Assembly: GCA_021521415.1 (NCBI GenBank)
Contig: JAIQDT010000824.1
Location: forward strand, 248,001 to 312,000
DNA from: Bidens hawaiensis
Lineage: Eukaryota > Streptophyta > Magnoliopsida > Asterales > Asteraceae
Reading direction: 5' to 3'
DNA length: 64,000 bases
The notes beneath the pieces are model-generated. The model saw only the letters and a program-made list of their open reading frames with translations, searched no databases and had not been told where the DNA came from. Position 1 is the first letter of the stretch, and each line of letters opens with the position of its first letter. The position numbers and the translations under genes are program-made. Shown here piece after piece: positions 1 to 9,112 of the stretch.

Positions 1-548
1 GCATAATTATACCAAGTTTTAAATCAAGCACTCTTTGTTCATGAAATGAGTTGAAAAGCCTTTATCACAGATCTACGAAACACTAAGCAGACTGTGTTTT
101 AGTTCAGGAACAAAGTTTACGTTTTCGAATCTCAATACTCCATTACTTACCGTACCCTTCTGTGTGATTTTACCTTTCTCCCCTCCCGCAAAGGAAACAT
201 AGCCTCCATTAAAGATCTAAATATCGTTCAGTTGAGATATGTCCCCTGTCATGTGCCTGGAACAGCCACTATCAACAAACCACGGTCTGATGATATTCCT
301 CCATAGCCGTTCCTGCAACATGTGCGAGATCAGTTAGATTTTGGTACCCAGTCCATAGTCACTCTGGGCACACCAAGTTTATCAATTTTAGATACGGGTA
401 ACCAAGACATCTCTTCCCGATTATCTAGAATTTTACATGAGGAGTTCTGAGGTTTGGAAATCGGAGACTTAGGTAACCATTTGTATTTCGGTTTTAAAAA
501 TTTGTGGCTCACACAAATGATTTGCTTTGTCTCAAGTTTACGATCAGA
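1..548 (-). pseudogene. S0 protease and gag-pol linker remnant
   Basis: On the - strand, bases 548-330 encode a 73-residue linker containing YKWLPKSP and ending in WVPKSN, as found just upstream of protease in this type of Copia element. Bases around 300-230 read FVDSGCSRHMTG, the Copia aspartic protease site (DSG) with its usual SRHMTG follow-on. Further down, about 105-50, the frame resembles the start of the GAG-pre-integrase segment (LLSVS..ICDK) but contains a stop. The piece is continuous with the gag fragment at 3505-3929 once the solo LTR is removed. It is incomplete at the window edge. Confidence 0.75.
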
Positions 549-3504
549 TGTCACACCCCGTTAAGCGATTTGCGGAAGCGTAAAACGGAAATGTAACAGA
601 CACCTCTGGTATCAACCGCATTGTTTAAAAAAACAATACAAACTAATTTACAATATTTTACATTGATCTAACTTTGTTTACAACTAGGTGATACAAACTA
701 AATCTAGTCCGTAAGCGACTTTACTTCTTACTAGCATACTTGCATCAATTCACCCAGCATTTATCGCAAGTGACACACGTGGCACATTGACATTCTAGTC
801 CAAGTCTGGTATACCTGTAAAACATGTTAAAACGGGTCAACTACAAATAGTTGGTGAGTTTCACGAGTTTCAAGAAATCAGTTGTGTGTACAACAATCAC
901 AGTTTTAAATACACAAGTATGTATGTATGTATGTACGTTCACAAGTAATTTGTTTGTACGTTTATGATGTAATTATGCTAAGCTACAGTAAAGCCTTTAC
1001 TGTCTGTGCTGCGTGCATCCATTTCCCATGCTCAATCAACCACTGTGGCTCTCCTTCCGCCCACAACATGCCTCGATAGCTATGTCTAACACTACTTAGC
1101 TTGTTTGTATAAGTATGGTCATGTGCAAACAGCGCAATGTGACACGGCAACCAGGCCGATTCCGTTTGAGTTTGCCAAACCAATAGTACTATTCACAGCC
1201 ACTGGCTCGAAGTTAATCACTGTGTTCGTGGGGACTTTCGTGTGTTAGCACTTAGATAATTCCCATCATCAAACATTTCATAGTATACAGACATCTATCA
1301 ACATGTTTTTCACCCCGAAAGTTCGTAAAAACAGTTTAAAAGTGGGGTTATGAAACTCACAATCTAGCAGATAATCAGCACCGAGTCAGCTCGCGGTTTG
1401 TTCGATTCGCTATCACTAGTTCCTATAATCAATATTATAATAATATTAATATTATTATAATATTAAAACCGAACTTGGCTCAGTTTTCCCGTTTTCCCAG
1501 CTGGACCAAGTTACCCGTTTATGCGTTCAGAAAACAGTTGTGGGGAAGTAAGATTGGGTAAATGCGTTGGTCGATAAAATGAATAAGTTATAAAGAAAGA
1601 TCATACATTGCCATCCCGGATTAGCTACAGGGCCCGTTTCCGTTTATTCAGTTTGATTTGAGAAGAAACGCGCACAATCTATCCAAATTTTCCAGGTTTC
1701 TCATAAAAAGATTCGTTTTTACATAATTAATCCAAAAATATGATTTTTGATCACTCTTGGTGTTCTGATATTCCCGTAGGTTCGTTAATCACGAACTTGC
1801 TAGAATTGAATTTGTTTAGTTTTCAAATTAGCATAATTAGTTAACCGTTAATCATTAAATTATGAAAATTTAGCCACTTATCAAATAAAATATACATATT
1901 TTTACAAAAATATTTCTGGAATTATTTACTGGTTTATTAATTTAAAAAAATTCATTTTACCTGCTATATTTAGCCTGAAAATCGTCCGTTTATCCCAAAA
2001 AATTTCAAAAAATTCCACAAAAATTCCTGGATGCTCAATTTATATCTCAAAACCATTTGTATCAATTCCAGAATATAACAACCTTGTTCAATATTCTTTT
2101 CAGGCCAATAACAACTATAAAAACTCATATGAACGCAAATGTATAAAACCTACTTAAGGTTTTCCAAATGTTCCCAAATTTCATGTGTGATCAAAATATA
2201 AAAAATATTAGTTCCCCAAAAATTTGCATAATTTTTCAATTATTTTAACTATTTTTCCCAAATAAACGTCCAAATTCGGTAATAAATTCTCCAAATATTC
2301 TCGGATGATCGAAAAATTACCAAATTTGAACAGGAACTCAATAATATGGTCCCTGATGTCCTTGCAAATTTTCATGATCTAACAATATTCCCATCACAAT
2401 CAATTCCTAAACAGTCCGTAAACGAGTGATTCGGTATTACCTTAGCGGTTTTGGTTCGTTTTTACCCTTCTAATCAAGTTTTCTGGTACTTGTGCTCCTA
2501 TGCAAGTTAGATACAGGTCCTATATCACAAACCAAGCAAGTTTCATCAACACAACAGCCTCTTAACTTAGGGTTTCCGCTAGGGTATAAAACCAAACTTT
2601 TGAACCGTAAAAACGCCGTTTAAACCCTATAATCCGTGTTTATGGCCAAAAAAGAGTATGATACTGATTTCTAACCATGTGTATGATCAAAACATATTTT
2701 TGAACCATTTTTAAGGTTTTTTTGCATGGTTAGGATTGATTTTTGGTGATCATACTATGTTTATATGGTATTAAACTTGTTTAAACAACGATTAAATGAT
2801 TCAAATATATGAAATTACCTTAAGTTTAGGTTCTTGGTTTTGAGAGCAGCAGCAGATGAACAAGTTTCTGGAATTAGTTTGGTTGCAAAATATCTAGTAT
2901 GTTTTAAATAAAAAAAAAAAAGAAACCCAAGGGGGAATTTTCCCTTTTTACGTACAGAACCCATTTGGGCCCATTTTGGGCCCATTTGGCCCAAAAAAAT
3001 GATTTTACAAGCCTGTACGTGAAAGCCAGATCCAAATTTATTTCGGGTTCAGTTTTTGGCATGAAAAATATATCGGGTGCGTCAAACAGTGCGAAAACGA
3101 GTGTTTTTCGTCTATTTTTGTGTAAATTATAAAAACATAATACGTTTGTAAAGTTCGAAAATATTTTCACGGATCGCTTAAAAATTTTCAAACAAGTGTT
3201 CGGTAAGTCTTTTTCGGCTTAACGAATGATACAATGCTTGGTTTGTAGTTATCTTTCGTGTTTAAATCTATAGCGGGTAGTTAAACGAGTATGTTTTCAT
3301 TTAACTTTTTTGCTATCGAACTAAGGCCATAATACTAATACATTAGCTTATATTAATCGTATATCACTTATAGATGGCCCCCCGGATATCTGGGTCATAA
3401 CCAGACCCGTTTGGTTAATCATTCGATCGTTACGAAATACGCGTTTATTTGCTTAATCGGTAAATACGTATTGAGGTGTACCTGGTTTTGGCTCAAATGT
3501 CACA
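549..3504 (-). mobile_element. Solo Gypsy LTR (G1 family) inside S0
   Basis: The + strand reading begins TGTCACACCCCG and ends GGCTCAAATGTCACA. These are the same ends as the LTR at 34942-38199 that flanks Gypsy G1, where orientation is known from the pol genes, so this copy is also on the - strand. Length is 2956 bp. It is flanked by TCAGA (544-548) and TCGGA (3505-3509), a 5-bp target duplication with one later mismatch, and no internal Gypsy sequence remains. This is the expected product of LTR-LTR recombination. It contains AT-rich DNA, a GTAT microsatellite (about 916-938) and a perfect palindrome (1431-1464), and no gene. Confidence 0.9.
1431..1464. repeat. 34-bp perfect AT palindrome in the solo LTR
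   Basis: The two 17-bp halves are exact reverse complements with no spacer; the left half is AATATTATAATAATATT. The related LTR at 34942-38199 holds a matching hairpin (35811-35846) with 16-bp arms and a 4-nt loop. The + strand relative at 24272-26850 has lost it. Confidence 0.85.
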
Positions 3505-3929
3505 TCGGAAGACCGTGAAAGATTTGATTTGTTTTTTAATTTCGATCCCGAAACGCGTGAAGGTCTCGAAACCAAACTCGGTTTTCCGACGTGTTTTCGA
3601 GACATGGCAGGAGTTGCTTGTCTAACTTTGGCACGATCGGCCTTGTCTCGAATCCAATTTCCATCAGAAGGACTTGCCTTGAAATACTTTGATTTATTTG
3701 AATGTGATTTGTTGATAGTATTCCGAGGCACGCTCCTCTGACGGTGTCCACAATATGGGACATAAGGACGACGCGGGCAGTTTCTAGCAATGTGACCAGG
3801 AATGCCACAGTTGAAGCAAATTTGTCGCTTCACATGTAAATCTGGGTGGCTAATTCCCGGTCTCAATCTACTTTGCAAATTTTGCAGTCTCGCATCGACC
3901 TTAGTGGTTGATTTATTTGCACTTATCAT
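3505..3929 (-). pseudogene. S0 gag, second zinc knuckle
   Basis: The - strand frame starting at 3929 contains CFNCGIPGHIARNC, a CCHC zinc knuckle (C-x2-C-x4-H-x4-C), followed by an Arg/Lys/Ser-rich basic tail typical of retroelement nucleocapsid. The same segment exists in S2 (about 20560-20830). The frame runs into the solo LTR at 3504 and would resume at 548. It is separated from the upstream gag frame (3984-5288) by a stop. Confidence 0.8.
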
Positions 3930-3983
3930 GCCTGTTTTTACTTCTTTAACAGGTTTTGGTGGTGTGTATTTACTAGCATTTTC

Positions 3984-5288
3984 CTATTTAACATCAGTAT
4001 TTAAAGATACATCACACTTATTAATACTACTAGAACATTCAACCACCCAATTGTTTATGCTCTTAAAAGAGCCCACACAAGCATTATTAAAATTGTCTTT
4101 ATTAGGCAAAACAAGTAAATCTTCCTCATCGTCCACCCAATCCTCAATGATTACTTCATCTGCACGTGAAGTAGAAACATTAGTATCATTCACTTTCACA
4201 ACTGATTGAGCTGGTTTGACAAACCCGGGTATTATCTTTTCATTAATTTCAGGTTTGCCATATTTCAAAGATTTCTCTTTATCTTCCTCAATAACAAAAG
4301 GAGAGGGAGTATAATTATCATTGTTTGGAGGTGGAACCTCATTATACCCAATTCCCTCACCCTTCTTTTCTTTCCATCTTAATTGCTTTTCAATCATTGA
4401 CTCAACGACCGCACTAGAAACATCAAACTTTTTAAAATTGAACTCAACATTTTCAAATTTATTCGTTAATTTAGCGTTTACCAAAATAGATGCTTCAAGT
4501 TTGGCGGTTAGATCAGCAATTTTCTTATTGGCATCTAAGATGTGACAACACTTGACACTGAAATCACTTTGCAGTTTTGAAAAGTCTTTGTTTGATGCTT
4601 CTAGTTTTTCTGTAAGACCTTTCTCAAGTTTCTTAAGTGTATAGTTTTCATGTTTTATATTTTCCATTTCCCTAACAAGATTACTATTATGCACACGAAA
4701 TAGCTCTACCTTTCTAATGCATGCTTGAGAACATAAATTAAAATTTACCTCAGATGAACCAGCAGTAGTAGAAGCCATGAAAGCAAACTGGAGATTCTTC
4801 ACCTGATCTTCAGTCTCATTTCCTTCTTCAACATCACCAACTTGAGCGAGGTTTGCAGTCTGACCCAGAATAGTGAGTGCCTCCATCTGATCAGCCCAAT
4901 CAAACTGTTGTGCAACTAATCCTTGCTCGTTTCTTCCAGCAACAACATTATCTTCCCTTGCACCATTCACAGGAACCAGAGCCCTTTCAGTATTTCCCTC
5001 CTTTGTTGGATTTGTGCATTCTATAGCAAAGTGTCCTGGTTCATGACAGTTGTAGCACCTGAGGTTCTCCTTGTTGAAACACACCTTTTTGTTTGCAGGT
5101 AAGTTCCAATTGTTCCTACCAGTCCTTTTTGTGAACTTCTTCGCTCTGAATATAGCCATGGCAATTTGCCAGGAGATGTCCATGTCTTCCACGTCATCAG
5201 GATGGATCTGATCCAGTTCAGTAGAACCGACTGGTTGAATAAGGTCTCCAGCAAGAAAAGCATTATAGCAGTTCATGAAGCCTGCCAT
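3984..5288 (-). pseudogene. S0 gag middle part: zinc knuckle plus coiled coil (434 aa)
   Basis: This is the longest open frame of S0. Near residue 78 it has CYNCHEPGHFAIEC, a CCHC nucleic-acid-binding knuckle. Residues of about 195-310 are rich in Leu/Lys/Glu with heptad-like spacing, probably a coiled coil for Gag multimerisation. Residues of about 365-395 are acidic. The coiled-coil block is closely similar to the S2 frame at 21402-21797. The first Met is an internal gag Met; the true N-terminus lies in the frame at 5418-5903. Two knuckles on either side of a coiled coil is an extended Gag layout. The gene is broken at both ends by stops or frameshifts. Confidence 0.8.
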
Positions 5289-5417
5289 GAGAGCAATATT
5301 CTCTTGAGTTTCTTTTGAGATGGCAGGCCCTTGGGTAGGAGACTTGCTGGAAGAAGCAACACTGGATTGGGGTTGAGACTATGGAGATGGCTATGAAAAG
5401 AATATGGAACCAGGCGG

Positions 5418-5903
5418 CTATGTCTGAGATGTAGGTGGAGTGAATTGGCTTTGAGTTGATCTGAACATGGAAAAACTTCCATTTGGCTGCTGCGGCTGCG
5501 AGTACACACCCTGAGAGGACTTTAACATGGAGAAGTAGTCTTGTGATATAAGTGCGTTGTTTAATGACACGGCGTATCCAGCAGCAGTATATGAATTTGC
5601 ATGGTTGATTGCACGCTGTTTGTTATCCATATCACATGACTTGATGACAGCGATCACCTCAGATAGGGTTAGTCTAGAAAGATCCTTTGTCTTCTTGATA
5701 ACAGCAATGTTTATATCCCATCCTTGTGGCAAAGAGTTGATCAATTTGTTGTTGGTTTCAATGAGAGTTAAGTGTATGTTGGCTGATCTCATCTCGGTTA
5801 CAAGTGTGACGAATCTTTGCAGGTGACTTTCCAAGGACTCACCCAGAACATGATTGAACATATTAAACTTTTGGCGCAGCAAGTCCTGACGACTGCGCTT
5901 CAT
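5418..5903 (-). pseudogene. S0 gag N-terminal part (UBN2-type)
   Basis: The 161-residue - strand frame contains a helical core including LESHLQRFVTLVTEMR and INSLPQGWD, the pattern of the UBN2/gag-polypeptide domain of Copia capsid proteins, then a Gln/Pro/Ser-rich tail. The usual gag start of about 100-150 residues, the leader and the primer-binding site are all missing: the frame runs almost directly into LTR sequence at about 5912. That indicates a deletion joining the LTR to mid-gag. Confidence 0.7.
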
Positions 5904-5911
5904 GTTGGAGG

Positions 5912-6260
5912 ATCTTGCAATGTGATATCAAATACACGGTGAAATGCGGAAAATAACAACGTGATGATTCAATACGTGAATGATAATAGCAATAAGAACA
6001 CACAAGAAAGGCTTCAAAACACACTATTATATAATAGTCGGGTGCTTAAGCCCTTAAGAGTTACACAATGTTACGGCTTCAATACTAACAAACGACCAAC
6101 CTAGAACCGTTAACATATGTTCTATATATATCCTACCAACTAGGCCCAAACCAAATAAAAGCCCACCGAGATCAACAGATCTCGGTTTACAAATAAAATC
6201 CCAAACTATACAAAACTAAGCCCAAAATTACAAGCATAAACCATAAAATACGACTCAACA
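5912..6260 (-). mobile_element. 5' LTR of S0 (truncated at its inner end)
   Basis: Blocks shared with the S2 LTRs are easy to see: GGATCTT.CAATGTGATATCAA near 5918, GGGTGCTTAAGCCCTTAA near 6040, CTAGGCCCAAA near 6145 and GATCTCGGTTTAC near 6180. The outer end reads ...CTCAACA at 6260, that is TGTTGAG on the element strand. The inner end (..CTTACA plus primer-binding site in S2) is absent. Confidence 0.75.
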
Positions 6261-6464
6261 TATATCAGTCCCAAAAACTCTAGCTGTATTCCAGAATTCA
6301 GTGACAATGTTCTCATACGGATCAGCCATGTGTGTAATGGCCTTGAAAATTCTCGATCTTTTTAGAAATGGTATGACGACTTTGAATTTTGAAGCTTTTG
6401 AATCCTCCTCGTTCAAGTAAGCACATATGTGTTTTGAATCAGTAATCTTACCTTTCTTGCCCAT
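6261..6464 (-). pseudogene. S1 3' ORF, N-terminal fragment
   Basis: From an ATG at 6464 the - strand reads MGKKGKITDSKH, then about 55 further residues that align with the start of the S3 3' ORF (ATG at 32337, MVKEAKNTDSKH). Shared blocks include RSRIFKAITH and a TEFW motif. The frame ends at the S0 insertion (6261). Function is unknown: it has no similarity I recognise to gag, pol or envelope proteins. The agreement of two independent copies at this Met supports it as the real start. Confidence 0.7.
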
Positions 6465-6489
6465 CTGCAGGCACAAACACATAACCATG

Positions 6490-6690
6490 TTAGTATTGAG
6501 TTTTTTGCGGATATTTATGATTCCAGCGTATGTGTATATAGCCAACGGAGAAGTTTTACAAACGTATATGTTTGTATCTACGTATATGTCCAAAGTAACG
6601 TATAAGTCCTAAGGTTTGACTTTGGTCAACTCAGAACATATACTCCGTATAAGATATACGGCGTATAAGTCTGAATGTTGACCAGATTCA
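6490..6690. repeat. Dyad motif array before the S1 3' ORF
   Basis: Several copies of ACGTATATG / ACGTATAAG and the dyad form ATACTCCGTATAAG-ATATACGGCGTATAAG lie within 200 bp, immediately upstream (element sense) of the ORF start at 6464. The same kind of array precedes the S3 3' ORF at 32400-32640 and the S1 gag start at 23420-23640. Confidence 0.75.
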
Positions 6691-8063
6691 AGATTCTCAA
6701 ATCTGTACCAAATTTGGTGTAACATCCGTTAATTTCTGATAAAAGGTATAACCTCATAGTATTGTGTGCACCTTCCGGGCTTGACTCGGAATTCTCCCGA
6801 GAGCTCCTTGCCACCCTCGTAAACGTATCTTATTAACTTTTCTTACAAGTTCAACCATTAGTAAAGTGGAGGGGCTAGGATGTATATTGTTATTATTTTA
6901 TAAAAAAAATATAAACCCTAACCCTAACATTAGTCCGATCGGCGCCCCCTAGACCCCCCCCCCTTCTCGATTTTCGTGCAAGCCAGCCCATCTCCGGCCA
7001 TCCAAAGTTCAATTCCAGGTCGGTATTAAATGTCTACAACTCATTTTCACCTTAATTCATCCATATGGCGCGCTTATTCGTCGAAATTTGGTTGTTTTTA
7101 GGCTTATCGGGTGGCTGTCCAATTAAGTAGTTTCGGGGCTGTTTTGGCTAAGGTTTTTGCACCACAATCTTCCTAGGTAAGCCCCATATAACATACTTTA
7201 AAATCATGTCCATTGGTGTTAGTTTGATTGGTCAACTAGTTGAAGATTGAAAGTGGATATTCGGTTGTCTAGAATAGCGAATTGTTGCGTTTAACACGAG
7301 TATTGGAGTAATTAACGATCAATTCAGTTCGGGTGACCTTGGTTCGGGTTACGGGCTGTTGAAAAATCATTTTTTAAGTATGGGGGCTGAATTGGTTGTC
7401 GGTTACTCAAACGGGTCGGTACAACGCGCATTTGCGTTTATTGAATAGTTAGTGCGTTGTACTTGCGAGTTACCGACCCATTAGACTCGTGTAGCGTCGT
7501 GGACTTGTTGGCTGTGAAATTTTCATATTGGGTCCACACGGGGCTGAGTTGGATGTCAAGTGCTTAAACAACTCTTAAACGCGCGTGTTAGTATCACCTA
7601 TTGCTTCCGGGGATAATTTGGGAATTCTTTATTCCCGGGAGTATCTAAGGGTCGTGTTGGTAAACTTAAGGTCCCGGGGGCTGTTATGAATGGGTTTGAT
7701 GAGGTCGAGGCTTTAGGTAACTCGAACCATGTTAGAACGTCTCGTAGGATAAATGAGTCCTTTCAATGTCGTTAGTGATGTTTGTATGTAAACCGACAGG
7801 CGTTTGAGTGTTGGGGATACTTAGGGGTTCTCTAGCTCGTGGTAATTTTGTGCCATGTTTCAGGTGAGTTCATGATGCCCCTTTTAAATCTTATTACGTT
7901 TTGGGCTAGCATACAAACCATATTACAATTTTACATGATTTTACTCGTTACCACTATTTGAATGGTATTACATAGCCTTATTTGTATTTGTGCATTTATA
8001 AAACGATGAGTGGATTATATTCTATGTCTTAGGATATTTTAGACTCGTTTATGGTCGTATATT

Positions 8064-8301
8064 CCTTAAGGTTATACATATTACTTGTGCTCTAAGCTCG
8101 AGGTTGCCATTAGGCTTAGTATTGAATGTCTAGACTATCCATTATTTATGGATTGTATGTGATGATATTGTTTGGTTGGATATTTTAAGGTTATACATAT
8201 TACTTGTGCTCTAAGCTCGAGGTTGTCATTAGGCTTAGTAGTGAATGTCTAGACTATCCATTATTTATGGATTGTATGTGATGATATTCTTTGGTTGGAT
8301 A
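8064..8301. repeat. 119-bp tandem duplication in the F2 solo LTR
   Basis: The block beginning AAGGTTATACATATTACTTG at 8068 recurs at 8187 with few differences, including GTCTAGACTATCCATTATTT in both copies. The relative at 57011-58986 does not show it. Confidence 0.85.
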
Positions 8302-8355
8302 TTTGAAGTAGATGTTTGTAAGGGTGTATGTGAATGTGTATGTGTAGGTAAACTG

Positions 8356-8627
8356 TGACCGGATCAAATATATTACTCGGGGAGGACCCGGGGTGTGGAC
8401 GCCCATGTTGCATATTTATGTCCCGGCGGGTCAAATATATTATTTGGGATGACCCGGGTGAGGAGGCCCGCCATTCTGTTAAACCGTGGTCGGGTCAAAT
8501 ATATTACTTGGAGAAGACCCGGGGTGAGGAGGCCCGTATCACGTGTTTGGGTATGTTAAACCGTGACCGAGTCAAATATATTACTTGGGAATAACCCGGG
8601 GTGAGGAGACTCGTGTTGCGTGTTTGA
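8356..8627. repeat. Minisatellite, four units of 64-77 bp, in the F2 solo LTR
   Basis: The core TCAAATATATTA starts at 8364, 8431, 8495 and 8572, each preceded by a GGATC/CGGGTC/CGAGTC variant and followed by a GACCCGGG-GAGGAGGCCCG block. A short open frame over it is an artefact of the repeat. Confidence 0.85.
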
Positions 8628-9112
8628 TTAAGAAAAGATACTTATTATTTTATTTATTTCTGGTTTGATTAATGAGAGTTATTTATGGTTTAATTGACTT
8701 AGGATTTCTCCTACATTTTTATGCTTATATGATTAAATTGTTTAATGAATGTTACTTATCGAAAACTTGAACTCACTCAGCTCAAGCTGACTTTGTGTGT
8801 ATGTTAGATTGACTTCCAGGTTGAGGATTAAATATTTCCGCTTGGACGTGCTAGAGACTACTCGTACGGTTGAAGGCACATCTAGTTGAAGATTAATAAC
8901 GCAAACTGTCTCTTTTAATTAATTACTATAAGCATTTAAATTTTGTTTTGGGCACTATTCCTGGTTTTTGAGAATTTGATGTTTATTATTCCGCTGTTTA
9001 ATTACTCTGAACTGATTTTAATAAGATGAACATGCTTGGTTTTAAATTTTTGAGAATTTTTAGATATGATTACCAACTATAGGATTCCCGAGGTTCAGGG
9101 TCTTACATTTGG

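Larger units (their letters stand above)
1..6260 (-). mobile_element. Copia element S0 (Sirevirus-like, 5' part only)
   Basis: Reading the - strand from 6260 downwards gives a 5' LTR, gag with two zinc knuckles around a coiled coil, and the start of protease. Integrase, RT and the 3' LTR would lie left of base 1. The element is split by a solo Gypsy LTR at 549-3504. Its LTR is clearly related to the LTRs of S2 (17200-17559 and 22376-22735), so S0 and S2 are one family. S0 sits inside the 3' ORF of S1: the S1 reading frame matches the S3 copy up to 6261 and stops exactly at the LTR edge. The flank on this side is TATAT (6261-6265), which should recur beyond the missing left LTR. Confidence 0.85.
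6718..9107 (+). mobile_element. Solo LTR, family F2, in the S1 spacer
   Basis: Starts TGTAACATCCG, ends GGGTCTTACA, 2390 bp, flanked by perfect 5-bp duplications TTTGG (6713-6717 and 9108-9112). A relative occupies 57011-58986 with the same ends. No internal element sequence remains, so this is a solo LTR. Promoter-like features suggest + orientation: an AT-rich TATA-like stretch near 6890-6912 followed by telobox sequence AAACCCTAACCCTAAC (6913-6928) and a C-run. I assign no superfamily; a Gypsy origin is likely from its length. It holds two tandem repeats described separately and no gene. Confidence 0.92.

Noticed and set aside
8355..8594. 79-codon open frame on the + strand
   Set aside because: It lies entirely in the LTR minisatellite; the apparent repeated peptide follows from the DNA repeat.
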